Assembly: GCA_947652605.1 (NCBI GenBank) | Contig: OX393577.1 | Coordinates: forward strand, 47,343,494 to 47,407,493 | DNA: 64,000 bases | Reading direction: 5' to 3' | From: Elmis aenea | Taxonomy: Eukaryota; Arthropoda; Insecta; Coleoptera; Elmidae | Shown: positions 24,171-36,189 of the stretch, piece after piece | Layout: each line of letters starts with the position of its first letter | Position numbering within the stretch: the first letter of the stretch is position 1 | Notes under the pieces: model-generated | Told to the model about the DNA's origin: nothing | Database searches by the model: none | What the model saw: only the letters and a program-made list of their open reading frames with translations | Made by a program: the position numbers and the translations under genes

Positions 24171-24260
24171 TTTTTGAGATGCGTAATTAACTTTTTTATT
24201 TCTTATTGACACCATATTAGATTTTTGTACAATGACACAATTTTTGATGAATGCAATGTT
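24171..24260. repeat. Family G repeat, partial copy 3
   Basis: TTTTTGAGATGCGTAATTAA followed by TTGACACCATATTAGAT repeats the block order of the copies at 9157 and 14447. No inverted right end found. Confidence 0.35.
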
Positions 24261-24650
24261 TATAAAATCTTTAAAAAACATCAAAATTTCCCGATTAAGA
24301 TCGCATTATTGGGGTTACGAAGTTACAAAAAACTGATAGTACATTATCGCTTTTTAATAACGTCATGCGTTTGAGACGCTCGTTAACCAACAAGTTCCAA
24401 ATTTCTAATTGCAAATGTTAATAGTAAGAAAGTTATAATTCAAGCTTTTTAGGATGTTACAGGAACTTTTAACTTTTAACTCTAAACTCTTAAGGAGCAT
24501 ACGAAAACACTCTTCATTGCCAGTCTAACCATGATTTTTATCTCTAATGGTTTCTCATAACCCCGGGTTCTTTACTTTGAAATAAATATACGGTACATCA
24601 TACACCTTCTATATTATAGAAACACTTGCTCGTTTGTCTATACTTGTCTC

Positions 24651-25567
24651 ACTGCCGGCTCTGGACGCAAGAGACACCGATCTAGGGTCGCAACCCGCAA
24701 CGGCTCTAGACTAGACGCCATCGAAAAAAAAACAACGAATAGTATTAAATAGGACCGGAGAGTCAAAGCGTTGTATGAATTTAGAACTGCTTTTAACAGC
24801 AGAAAAAAAAACACATAATATGGGATTTGCTTCACTGATCATATTTGAACAAATAAATATCACCCGCGAAAATTCCCCAATTCATTATTTGTGATCATCA
24901 AATAATATCTTCCTTACCAAACCCATTCATTGCTATCCGTATTTTTCTAAGGTTGCCGATCTCTGTTGCTAGCGCGAAAATGAGTGTTTCTAAACTGAAA
25001 TTATTTAAAACTCATTTTAGAACAACTATAAGCCAGGAAAGATTAGACGGTTTAATATTATTGATTAAACGAAACATTGTAAAAAAATAGATATGTAAGC
25101 ATCGATAACAAAATTTTGCGACAGTAAAAGCCAGAAAAGTTTTAATTTATTTAAAAAATTGCTAGGTTTTCAATAATTATTCTTATCCTTTATGGGCACT
25201 GCTTTTATAATTATTACATTTGTTACTTTTTGCACCTATTTAATGAGTATAGTTTTAAATAGTTTATTCATTCGAATAATTTATTCTTGTTATACAGGGT
25301 GTTTAAAATTCAAGTTTAACCGTGAGGATTTTGCTTAATACAGTAGCTAGATCTCCATACTTAAACTCGAATTTCAAACACCCTGTATACTTTTTTAAAC
25401 TTTAAGTTTGCAAATTTAATTTTATGTTAACTTATTTAAATATGTTCTACTACGACATCCTTCTTATGCAAAATGTATAAAGCTTAAATATTTAAAAATT
25501 AAAGAAAAGGTCGGGCGCTGAAAACCAAATTAGCCTAGGGACGCCACATATTCTCTAGCCGGCCCTG
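24651..25567. mobile_element. Possible hAT-like element (GCCGGCYCTG ends)
   Basis: CTGCCGGCTCTGGACGC on the left and, reversed, CAGGGCCGGCTAGAGAATAT then GGCGTCCCTAGG on the right. The right end is of a type common in insect hAT elements. Flanking 8-mers do not match. The interval contains the mini-element at 25295. Confidence 0.3.
25295..25385. mobile_element. 91-bp CAGGGTG mini-foldback
   Basis: CAGGGTGTTTAAAATTCAAG at the left and, reversed, CAGGGTGTTTGAAATTCGAG at the right, each next to TA. The arms extend about 40 bp and contain the GxGGATxTxGCTTA box. Essentially two abutting termini of family A with no interior. Confidence 0.85.
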
Positions 25568-25569
25568 TC

Positions 25570-26945
25570 CGAACTACTTAAATATGATAATGAAGTGAAT
25601 GAGTTTTGAGATTATAAACTTAAAAATATTGTTTTTTCAAAAATGCGTCAAGTACTAGTGTCTTATCAGAAGATCATTACACTGCGTTGTTGAGTTATAC
25701 AAATTTATTGGCAGAGAATCTTATTTTCAAATTGAATGTGATCCTACAAATAGGTATTTCACATCCCGTGTTTGGTAATATTTTATCTATTAGTCAAGTA
25801 AAACTTTATTTTCATTATTTTAGTAACAACTGCGAACACCTATACAAAATCTTCGGAAGTTTTAACTTAACTAAACTCAGTTGTTTAATTTTTTTTTACT
25901 TAATGTTATATTTGTTTGAACTAAAATAATTATAGCAACAGTTTTATTAAACTTGATGCAAAATTATTTTAATTGGCACTAAGTAACTTTTAAGAAACCG
26001 AATCTCTGTCTAATTAAAATTAAAAGACAGCACAGACATAATATAAATAAAATGGCAATGTAGTGGTCTCTTGTTGATAGCTGAATCATACAACCCATAT
26101 AAGAAAACTTTTCTTTTCTAATTAAAATATAATTTTTAAGAATTGTCAGTTTTAATTAATGCGCAATGTATTATATTACAGAACTATATAAAAAAGAGTT
26201 TTATTCTTTGATCTACGTAAATATTTAAACAGTAGCATTTTACGGTAGATTATACAGAGCGTTTTGGGATGGTACTCAGGGTACTCTAGAAAACGATAAG
26301 TGCATTTTGAGGCAAATCTCTTAGGATACTTAAACTGACCAAGAACGCTGTGATGCGAATCCTTAGGGATATGTAATAGCCTATCGTTTTATACCCACCT
26401 GAGAGCAAAATGCAACGCCACGGAAACGCTTGGGTCACAGTTTTTAAACGACGCCCTTTCGGCCCTTTACCGTATTTTAGGCAGAAGCAGATTCAGAATC
26501 TTACACGGGCGATAACAATTGGATATTTACGTTGCGTCTGGAAAATCAAATACACAGAAAATACAGAAGTCACCAGACAAACATGGGACTCTTGGAAACC
26601 TTTAAAGATACAAGTGTGTTGTCGTGTGCTTAGTGAGACTTAAAAAAAATATGCAAATGGTGACCAATTTCGAAAGTATCCTGACAAAAAAATGATTTTT
26701 TTACCCTTAACTATAATTTTCTTATTATCAATATTAACAAACTAAACTTTCGTATTTAAACCTGATAAAGGCTTTAAACGCATGGCGTTGCTAAAATTGA
26801 CCCAGGCTGCTTATTTTTGAGATCGCAATAGTGAAGTGTTTTATATCTACTAGACGTCAAATTAAATTTTAAGCTACCAATAAACAAATGTTATAATGAA
26901 TACAATGATGAAAGCTTTATAAGTTTTTAATGTTTAAAGATATCT
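25570..26945. other. AT-rich DNA, no gene recognised
   Basis: An 80-codon frame at 25687-25929 and a 77-codon frame at 26410-26643 show no family match. A CACCCTG end at 26947-26953 abuts element A through TATA but has no partner. Confidence 0.4.
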
Positions 26946-27976
26946 ACACCCTGTATACAGGGTGATTGAAGTTCAAGTTTAAGCATGGGGATCTCGCTTA
27001 TTATACCATATTTAGGTTATAGGTTTAAATTTGGATAAGTTACTAAATGTAATGCTTATTGAAAATCCAAAGAGAAATTGGAAATACCTCAAACGGTATC
27101 CGAGAAAATTAGGAAAAAACGGAAAATACGATTTTTGAAAGTCGTCCATAACTCCTTTGGAATAGGTATGAAATATTTCAAATGTGTAAAAACAATGCCC
27201 AAGCAACTTTTTAAGCCGAATCGGATGGTGGCCACAAAATTTTCCTAGATCGATTCGTTTTTGTTTTATGACAACCAACTTTCCTTTTTCTTATGGGCGC
27301 AATTTTTACTATTTACATAATCAAATAGCATTTATTTTTCTGGATCCATTGATGTATCACACATGGTTTTTACTTCTTTATTAATCGCTAAATTTAAAAA
27401 AAATACGTTATAAACAACAAACAATTTAAAACAAGTAGGCCGGTCGTTGTAGTTTATGTTGTTTCCATGACAACCAATCAACAAACTAAAAGTTTTGAAA
27501 GCCTATTACTTGTCACATCAATAAATTCGTAAAAATGAACTTTAATAACAGAGAAAAACGCGATATGCTACGAATTTTTTATACCGTTCTTTTAAGTTTT
27601 GTTATACCTTATAATGCTTTAACTTTAAACAAATTTACTTAATTTTCTATTTAACGTAAAAAAATCGTGTTTTTTTCCGGATCTGTGTGTAATAAAAATG
27701 TTTTTGTTAATTTTCATCTGAAACCTTTCTGTCATATTATCTTCTGGATTTGGCAAAAGCACCATATTTCCCAAAGTTTCTGTCCAACGTACAAAAATAT
27801 GTGCGCGAGGGTTCTATCTAGATATGTTTCTGCATATCGTTGACTCGACTATACAGGGTGAGTCACGACGGACGCGTCGGAGTTTTATGGCCAAACGGTA
27901 TATATTTTCGAACTTTTGTCGCTGTTAGATTATGTAAGTCAATAAGGGCTACATTTTAAAAATATTTTCAAACATA

Positions 27977-28036
27977 CAGGGTGCTCCAAAAAAGAGTGGC
28001 ATATCAAAGTTATACTTTTTCTTATGGAACACCCTG
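27977..28036. mobile_element. 60-bp CAGGGTG mini-foldback inside the left arm of B
   Basis: CAGGGTGCTCCAAAAAAGAG to CTTATGGAACACCCTG, next to TA on both sides. Confidence 0.75.
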
Positions 28037-29484
28037 TATATTTTTACATTTTTGGATTCCTCTTTAAATTTACTTCAAAAAATGTAAAAGGTTATATGGG
28101 TCTAAAGTCAACCGTTTTCGTGAAAATTGCATTTTCATGAAAATACAGTATTTTCAAAAATTTTCAACATTTGAACACTTTGACAAGTCTGGAGAAATTC
28201 GCTTGGAGATAAGATTGACAATAGATTATGTAACACTTTGCACGACCTACATTTTTAAAATATTATACAGGGCGTTTTTTACGCTTGGTCAAACTTGTGA
28301 AACTTTAAACATCGATAACTCATTTTTTTTAAATACAACACCCTATATTTTTTTATACCGTCTTATAGAAAATTTAATTCTCTTTCGAAAATATTAAGGC
28401 TGTTTATCACCTAAAATTGATATTTTCCGAGATATCGCGATTTTATTGTTAATTATTAGGGCAAAGTAATATTTTCAAGTAGGCTATGAAGGTAGACAGC
28501 GGTAATTTGAAACAATTGAAAAAAAAACAGAAACTTATAATTTTATCGTTTGCCTACACACTTTTGACATATGTTTATAGGAAAGTTGTAGTTTTACCAT
28601 ACTTACGTTTAAATAGAGAGTTTTTAAAATTATTTATGCATTTATTTATTGGACCAGTGTTATAAGATAATTACTAAATCCTATAAACCAATTTTTGTCT
28701 GTTTACGATACGACACTACGATACTCTACCGAAAACAGTACCAACTATGTTTTTTTTTAAATGTAAAATTAGACAAGTCAGTATTACTTTTTTTTTAAAT
28801 CAGCGTTCCGTTCGCGTACCTAATACATTATCAATCGGTTTTTAGGACTTGGAAAACGATCAAACTCAATTATATGAAAAATATTGTGGCCCTGATGAGA
28901 AACCTCTATTTAAACGTAAAAATGGTAAAACTACAACTTTCTTATTAAAAAAATGTCAAAAATGTGTAGGAACACGACAAAATTATAAGTATCTTGTTTT
29001 TTCTTTCAATTGTTTCAAATTACCGCTTCTACCTTCATAGCCTACTTGAAAATATTACTTTGCCCTAATAATTAACAATAAAATCGCGATATCTCGGAAA
29101 ATATCAATTTTAGGTGAAAAACAGCCTTAATGTTTTCGAAAGAGAATTAAATTTTCTATAAGACGGTATAAAAAAATATAGGGTGTTGTATTTAAAAAAG
29201 AGTTATCGATGTTTAAAGTTTCACAAGTTTGACCAAGCGTAAAAAACGCCCTGTATAATATTTTAAAAATGTAGGTGGTAAAAAGTGTTACATAATCTAT
29301 TGTCAATCTTATCTCCAAGCGAATTTCTTCAGACTTCTCAAAGTTTTTAAATGTTGAAAATTTTTGAAAATACTGTATTTTCATGAAAATGCAATTTTCA
29401 CAAAAACGGTTGACTTTAGACCCATATAACCTTTTACATTTTTTGAAGTAAATTTAAAGAGGAATCCAAAAATGTAAAAATATA

Positions 29485-29544
29485 CAGAGTGTTCCATAAG
29501 AAAAAGTATAACTTTGATATGCCACTCTTTTTTGGAGCACCCTG
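29485..29544. mobile_element. 60-bp mini-foldback inside the right arm of B
   Basis: Mirror copy of 27977-28036, reading CAGAGTGTTCCATAAG to TTTGGAGCACCCTG. Confidence 0.75.
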
Positions 29545-30299
29545 TATATTTAAAAATATTTTTAAAATGTAGCCCTTATTGACTTACATAATCTAACAGC
29601 GACAGAAATTAGAAAATATAAACCGTTTGGCCATAAAACTCCGACGCGTCCGTCGTGACTCACCCTGTATAGAACTTCTATTCAATGAATAAAAAATTGG
29701 CAGCATATCGCGTTTTTTTTTTGTTATTAAAGTTAATTTTTACGAATTTATTAATGTGACAAGTAAACCTTTAGTTTGTTGATTGGTTGTCATGGAAATA
29801 ACGTAAACTACAACGACCGGCCAACCTGATTTATAGTGGCTGTTGTTTAAAACGTATTTTTTTAAATTTAGCGATTAATAAAGAAGTAAAATACCATGTG
29901 TGATACATCAATGGATCAAAAAAAAATTAAATGCTATTTGATTATGTAAATAGTAAAAATTGCGCACATAAGAAAAAATAAAGTTGGTTGTCATAAAACA
30001 AAAACGAATCGATTTAGGAAAATTTTGTGGCCACCATCCGATTTGGCTTAAAAAGTTGTTTCGGCAATGTTTTTACATATTTGAAATATTTCATATTCCA
30101 AAGGAGTTATAGACGACTTTCAAAAATCGTATTTTACGGTTTTTCCTAATTTTCTCGGATACCGTTTAAGATATTTCCAATTACTCATTGGATTATCAAT
30201 AAGCATTAAATTTAGCAACTTTGCCAAATTTAAACCTATACCTAGCTATTGTAATAAGCGAGATCCCTATGCTTAAACTCGAATTTCAATCACCCTGTA

Positions 30300-31020
30300 T
30301 ACTTTTGGATAAATACATGTGAAGTATTAAACACGAAATATTTGTTAATAAACAATAGTTATGTACGTAATAAGCTTTCTGCACGCAACTGGTTAAAGCA
30401 TCTAATAATAGATATCAAGATCTTTTGATTTCAGATAGGGTTTCCACAATATTTTTTTCATTGAAAAGACCCTGCAGTAGCAGTGTTTGTGCTCGTGTCG
30501 GGTTAATCAAAGAAATTTCCGGGCATTTGTGATTTAGTACGGTTTAACTCGCACTGCCATTTCATCCACGTTCTTCGTTGTATGTGATCGACTTAAGTTT
30601 CGTGGATGTATGTACTTTTTTATTTATTGCATAAGTAAAGGTTGGTCATAAAAAACTTCACAATAAATAAAATTCTTAAACGGTAAACATTTATTAAAAA
30701 ACAAAGAAAACAAAATGTAAAATGGTACCTACAGTTGTTTTTGATCTTTTTTTAAAATATTATTTTAATAAGTGTATACCTATTGCACCGAAATGCATTA
30801 AAAATGAAAAGTATACCTATCTCGAAACTGAAAGGTACAAGAGGAACCGATTAAGAAAAAGACATATGATTTTAGGAGCGAATGATTGTCTCAGTAAATA
30901 AATAATATAGGACCATAGTGTTATTCCAATTTTATTTGTTTAAATTACGTTATATATTGGTAATACATGAACGTTCCTAAAGTTTAAGAAACACTATTAT
31001 TTATAAAAAGTTACAACTCT
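30300..31020. other. AT-rich DNA, nothing recognised
   Basis: A slightly less AT-rich patch at 30470-30620 has no readable protein. Confidence 0.4.
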
Positions 31021-31024
31021 GAAA

Positions 31025-31850
31025 TACACTTAAAATTAAAGTTCAAGCATGGAAAGCTCGTTTATTATAAGAGCTAGAACATAGGGTTAAATTTTGTAAA
31101 TGCACTAAATTTTATGAAAACTCAAAGAAAAATTTCAAATGTTTGAATAATATTCGTAAAAAAATCTGACTTTGGAAGATGGTTTCTAACTTTTATATTA
31201 TGCAAAATGTTTTAAATGTCCGCAAACATTTTTGTGCCATATCGAATCTTTTCCCATCTTAAAATTTTTATTTGACTTTTAAAGTACCTAATGTTATTCC
31301 TATTAGCAACATATCGCGGTTGTCTTCGTTTAAAAATCCCATAGGATCAATTATGATTGAAGGTGAATTTCCTTCCACAATTTTTATTTTGTTGTTGGGT
31401 CTCCATGGTAACAATAAAATAATAACGATTTAACCGCTTGCGTGATAGTGGACCTTGTTCAATGCACAATTTTACAAGGTTATTGATAAATATGAAACTG
31501 CAATACCAAGTCATATATCGTTGGATTTAAAAAGAAACATTGTTTGATGTAAAAGATGAAACTGTGCTTATAAAAAATATTGGTCTAAAAATAATTGGTG
31601 GTCACCATCCCATGCGGCTCAAAACGTTACTTCAGAAATGTTTTATGCATATTAAAGCAATTTTATTCAACAAAAAGTTAAATACTATTTTCAAAAATCG
31701 AATATTTAGGTTCCCACGAATAACAATAAATTTCTTTTACATTTTTCTTCGGATAATAAATCAACATAAAATTAAGCAATATTTCTTAACAAAGCTACAC
31801 TTCTCCTTTTGTATATGCGAGTTTTTAATTTGAAGAATTTTCTAGCATAT
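31025..31850. mobile_element. Family A, strongly diverged copy
   Basis: Starts near AAAGTTCAAGCATGGAAAGC with TCGTTTATTATAAGAG, the subterminal box of family A. The inverted half from about 31540 has GGTGGTCACCATCC and AAAACGTTACTTCAG where family A has GTGGCCACCATCC and AAAAGTTG. Both CAGGGTG ends are lost. Confidence 0.55.
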
Positions 31851-32417
31851 TCACTTTTACAAGAATAAATGAAACATTTTTGGCTCTCACTGCGCATTCT
31901 TATTTTTCAATAAAACAGTTTCACAATAATTGAGAAACATAAATGTGTCTACAGTTTTTTTTTGCACCTAGGGTGCTGACTCTGCTGACTGTAAAATCTC
32001 TAAAAAATAAATCAACAAGATACAGTGTAACCTCTATATTCGTCAAATTCAATATTCGTCACATTTTTGCGTTATCTCCGATATTTCTCCAAAAATTCAA
32101 TATTTTAAAAGACGGACAGAAACAGACAACATTTTGGCAAGTTCTTTGGTAAATCGAGTGCTAGTGAATCGTCGGTAAGGAAACAAAAAAGATATTGATC
32201 ATCAGAATTGGAGTTACTTGATGTTTTAATAGAAGGTGACTTCCCTGCTGAACAAAAATTCCTTTCCACCTCTTTAGCTTCTGCCATCAACGCTCCTTAG
32301 TAAAGGCAATGTTCTGGTTAAATTTTAATTTATTTATGTATCAGACTCGGGACTGGAAACGGATTATTTCAATTTATTCTTAAAACTCCGATTCAGTATT
32401 TGTCCGTTCCTCAAGAA

Positions 32418-33439
32418 TAGGGTGACCAAATGTAATTTAGCAAAACTAGGACAAAAAATGAAAAACCAGGACATTTTTGCACTTTTCAAACCAGGACATT
32501 TTTTATCGAAAAAATGTAACGTCAAAAACGTAAGCAAAAGATAAAATTATAACTTTCTTGTTTTTTTTTTTATCTTTCAATTGTTCCAAAATTACCACTG
32601 TTTATTTTCATAGCCTACTCGAAAATATTACGTTGCCCTAAACATTTACAATAAAATCGCGATATCTCGAAAAGTATCAGTTTTAGGTATAAAACATGGT
32701 TTATGTTTTTGAAAGACAATCAAATTTTCTACAAGACTATGTAAAAATATAGGGTGTTGTATTTAAGAAAATTAAGTTAACGATGTTTAAAGTTTCATAA
32801 GTTTGACTAAGTGTAAAAAACGCTTTGTATAATATTTTTAAAATGTATCTAGCACAAATTGTTAATTAATTTATTGTCAAAACAAATTTCAAAAAAATTT
32901 ACTTTCCTTCACAAACATTTTTGAAAGTGCTGTATCGCTCAAAATTTTCATAAAAATCTGAATTTAACGAAAACGGTTGACTTAAGACCCATAAAACCTA
33001 ATACATTTTAAATATAAATTTAAAGAGGAATTCAAAAATATAAAAATATTCACTATTTTCCATCTTAAATTTTAAAGTTAGGTCCGTTTCCGGTTGAACC
33101 GGAAGTCGTATTGCAAATTTAATATTTTTACCGAATCCGGAATATACGATAACGGCCAGATACCAAATTTCATCGGAATATTTTTAATAGTTTTGCAACT
33201 TTTTATCGCGAATATAATACTACCCTAGCATTTTCTACGAGCAACAATAATCCCAACTGTTGCACACTACGACACTAACATTAAACTAATGGTGTTCCAC
33301 TGACAATGAAAATTATGAATTTTTTATTTTATAAAAACTTATCGAAAATCCGGACACATTTTAAAAATCCGCCCGAACTTTCCCGATTAAGTACAAAAAC
33401 CGGACATGTCCGGGGAAATCCGTACGTCTGGTCACCCTA
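32418..33439. mobile_element. hAT element (TAGGGTGACCA ends), nested
   Basis: TAGGGTGACCAAATGTAATT at the left and, reversed, TAGGGTGACCAGACGTACGG at the right, flanked by a perfect 8-bp duplication CTCAAGAA (32410-32417 and 33440-33447). Subterminal zones contain repeated CCAGGACATTT / ATGTCCGG words. The element is 1022 bp, of which about half is an inserted piece of family B. No transposase. Confidence 0.9.
32570..33065. mobile_element. Partial family B copy inside the hAT
   Basis: Aligns in order with the right arm of B (about 28960-29500): TCATAGCCTACTxGAAAATATTAC, then AAATCGCGATATCTCG, ATAGGGTGTTGTATTTAA, and AAAACGGTTGACTT. It is more diverged than the two arms of B are from each other, and lacks both ends. 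Confidence 0.75.
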
Positions 33440-33479
33440 CTCAAGAACGACATAATGACGAATACAGAGGTTCCACTGC

Positions 33480-34100
33480 ATAAGAAATATCCCTTATTTT
33501 AAACAAATAAAATTTGCAAGTTCGAATACGTTATAAGTACAATGTACAATAGATTTAATGGTTGTTATCGGTATTAAAATAAGCGTAAAATTGTTAAACA
33601 AACATTCTAATTATGCTTGGAACACAAGCTACCGATTTAATGAAATATCAATAACAATATTAATCCGTTTATGGCATGTCTCGTGCAATTTACTCAGTAT
33701 TGTGTTATAATAATACACATAAAATATAGTTTCACATACTGCCTGAGTTTGTGCTGTAATTCATTGTATTTGTAAAATTAAACAGTGCATGGGGAGGAAA
33801 TAAACACGCACATTAAATTAAATACTAATACCTGCAACTGGACATGCAAATATGAATTCATTTAACTAAAACTGTGAATCGATAGAATAAACAATTAGTC
33901 TATTTATCTTAAGGTTATAAAAACATTACCAATAACAATAAATCATCGTGTCTAAAATATAGGAATGCTTATAAATTTTTGTAAATCTCGCCACTGTGCT
34001 AGTTAAATAAGTGAGAAAATAATGTATTGTAAATAACGAGAGTCTTAAAAGAGTTTCTTGTAAGATAAATGTGATCTTTTAATTAAACTTTTTCATGTAT
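33480..34100. other. AT-rich DNA, nothing recognised
   Basis: No gene or repeat boundary seen. Confidence 0.45.
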
Positions 34101-34101
34101 A

Positions 34102-34630
34102 CAGGGTGTTTGAAATTTGAGCTTAAGCATGGGGATTTTGCTTATTATAATAGAATATGGGTTTAAATTTGGCAAAGTTGCTAAATATCCAAAGAGAAAC
34201 GGAAAATATCATCAACCGTATCCAAGAATTTTTGAAAATCGTCAATATTGGATTATTAAGTACTTCAAATGTGTAAAAACATTCCGAAGCAACTTTTTAA
34301 ACCGAAGCGCATATTAATCACAAATTTTTTTCCAGGTCGATTTGTTTTTGTTTTATGACAAGCAACTTAATTTTTTCCTATGGGTACAATTTTTGCTATT
34401 GACATAAAATAGATATTTTTTTCTGACCTCATTGATGTATCACATATGGTATTTTACTTCTACGTTCATTGTCGTTGAAAAAAGGCGTTCTGCACAACAA
34501 CCACTATAAATCAGGTAGGCCGGTCGTTGTAGTTTTTGTCGTTTCCATGATAACCAATCAACAAAGTAAAAATTTTGAAAATCTTTTACTTGTGACCGTA
34601 ATAAATTCGTATAAATAAACTTTGGAAAAC
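34102..34630. mobile_element. Family A, single left arm
   Basis: CAGGGTGTTTGAAATTTGAG after TA, then AAGCATGGGGATTTTGC and all landmarks of the left arm of A through GTAGGCCGGTCGTTGTAG and AATAAATTCGTA. The interior and right arm are missing; matching stops near 34630. Confidence 0.8.
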
Positions 34631-34639
34631 CTAACATTA

Positions 34640-35480
34640 TTGAGTCCGAACAATTATTATAAAATCCAAAAACCTTAAAGTGCCAGAATGTAGTCGAGTC
34701 AACATACCTATGTAAAAGTGTTTTGCTTGAAACTTGAAACAATTATATTTCTTTGATTTACAACCATAAACTTGAAAAACTTAATGTTTTGTGTGTGAGA
34801 CATACATAATTGTGAAGTCAGTGGCATATCTATTTGACAATGTATGTGCAATGCCATTTGCACCACATTTATATTTGACTACTGTTTTAGCTAACCATGT
34901 AATTGCATTGCATTGAAGTGGTTGTTGATTATAAATTGCTTTTATATGTCATTCTATTGTCATATTAATTACACACATACGAAATGTTAGTAGTTATGCG
35001 ATAATAATTACTAGACAGTAGAGAATTTAAAGGTACACTTGAAAAAGTGTTATTTTATCTAAATAAAAATTTGATATTTCTTGCTATGGATTGTGTGTGA
35101 AACAGACATTTTGATTAATGTTTAGTTAATTTAAATAATGTTTATAAAAAAAAAATTCCTCTGGATTCGGTGAGTCTCTTAAAATATTTTTATTAAAACT
35201 TGCCGTATTTTAGATTCAAAATATTTAATAAGTAACAATAATCCATGAAAAACTTAATATATTGCGTAGGTTATAAGAAAAATAAAGGAATGTTTTTAAT
35301 TCAGTAACGTTTTGCTACTAATATCAATAGAAATTTTCTGCGTTCGTTGCAATTTACCCAATGGTTATTGTCAGCATTAACGTTCTGAAATTAAACCGCC
35401 ACAAATTTGCCTAAATGGAAAAAAGCGACAAAGTATCAAATTAATACGAAAATGAACATAAAATTGGCTCAAAATTTTTG
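34640..35480. other. AT-rich DNA, nothing recognised
   Basis: No coding or structural signal. Confidence 0.45.
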
Positions 35481-35488
35481 TTTAAGTA

Positions 35489-36180
35489 CAGGGGCTCGAA
35501 ACTCGATGGCATTACATGAGTATCTTGCTTAATATTCAAGGTAGAGAAACGGTTAAGGGATCAAAAATGTGCAGTTTTTTAAGAAAAACTCAGAATCATT
35601 TTCAAAAATATTCTATCATTTTCGGTTTTGAAGTTATTAAAAAAAAAATGTTTTTTTGTTATATTTTTAATGTATCATACCTATATCCGTTATTGTTGTA
35701 AATATCAAGAAGACTATGATTATTATCATTTTCCCCTAAATATTATGTGAACATATAAATACGTCACATTAAGTAATGGACATTTGAAAACTTTGTAACC
35801 TGAGCAACAGTAAAAATAATTACATCAACCCCTATATATTTAAAATGAGAAAAAATAAGAAATTTAATTAAGTCATAGCCAACTCTAGTTTCCATTTAAA
35901 CGGCAAACGTATTTTTTTCATTTAATTATACATAGAAATATCTAAAAATAATCCACACAAATTGTTTCGTTATTTACAACAATAAGGAAGATAGGATACA
36001 TTATAAATCCGAGAAAAAGTTTGTTTTGTAATAATTCCAAAACCAGAAATAATAGAATATTTTTGAAAACGGTTCCGAGTCTGTCTCAAAAAACTGCACA
36101 TTTTTGGTAATTTAACCGTTTCTCTATCTTTAATATTAAGCGAGATACCAATGTAATCCCATCGAAATTGTACCACCCGG
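35489..36180. mobile_element. Family C foldback, copy 1
   Basis: Left end CAGGGGCTCGAAACTCGATG, right end (reversed) CCGGGTGGTACAATTTCGAT, between TA dinucleotides. Arms of about 200 bp share ATTACATxxGTATCTxGCTTAATATT and TGTGCAGTTTTTTxAG. The interior holds the module with TAAGTCATAGCCAACT that is also present in family D and elsewhere in C. Copy 2 is at 62791. Confidence 0.85.
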
Positions 36181-36189
36181 TACACCAAG

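Larger units (their letters stand above)
27854..29667. mobile_element. Family B foldback element nested in A
   Basis: An 1814-bp hairpin from CAGGGTGAGTCACGACGGAC to its complement, flanked by TA. The arms are about 800 bp and join at a loop around 28660-28850. Within each arm is a 60-bp mini-foldback and a stretch with AAATCGCGATATCTCGG-like sequence. The copy of family A at 60.6 kb lacks B at exactly this site, and comparison indicates a TA duplication on insertion. Mirror frames at 28137-28397 and 29127-29384 are products of the inverted arms. A diverged partial copy sits at about 32570-33065. Confidence 0.9.
26958..30297. mobile_element. Family A foldback element carrying a nested element B
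   Basis: Left end CAGGGTGATTGAAGTTCAAG after TATA; right end CTCGAATTTCAATCACCCTG before TATA. The arms are about 600-640 bp (26958 to ~27590, ~29690 to 30297) and carry GGGGATCTCGCTTATTATA just inside the end, CTAGATCGATTCGTTTTTG, and GGCCGGTCGTTGTAGTTTA further in. Between the arms is about 260 bp of family-specific single-copy sequence interrupted by element B. Removing B would leave an element of about 1.5 kb. Open frames in the arms are mirror images of one another and not believable proteins. Other copies: 31025, 34102, 60590. Confidence 0.85.
32023..33478. mobile_element. Pogo/Tigger-like element, split by a hAT insertion
   Basis: Left end CAGTGTAACCTCTATATTCG preceded by TA (32021-32022). 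Right end, reversed, CAGTGGAACCTCTGTATTCG followed by CATA, so the expected TA on that side is mutated. The CAGTG-AACCTCT terminus is the pogo/Tigger pattern. Without the inserted hAT only about 420 bp remains, with a degraded 61-codon minus-strand frame at 32105-32290 that I cannot assign. Outermost member of a three-level nest. Confidence 0.7.

Noticed and set aside
27012..27278. 88-codon minus-strand frame, with relatives at 31540 and 61108
   Set aside because: It lies in the arm of family A; relatives shift frame and include stops, as expected for noncoding repeat DNA.
28137..29384. Two near-identical open frames, 28137-28397 (+) and 29127-29384 (-)
   Set aside because: They are mirror images produced by the inverted arms of element B, with no known domain and with different stops in the copy near 32.8 kb.
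27854..29667. CRISPR-like or bacterial repeat structure
   Set aside because: The repeats are long inverted arms with TA flanks, and all coding traces are eukaryotic transposons.
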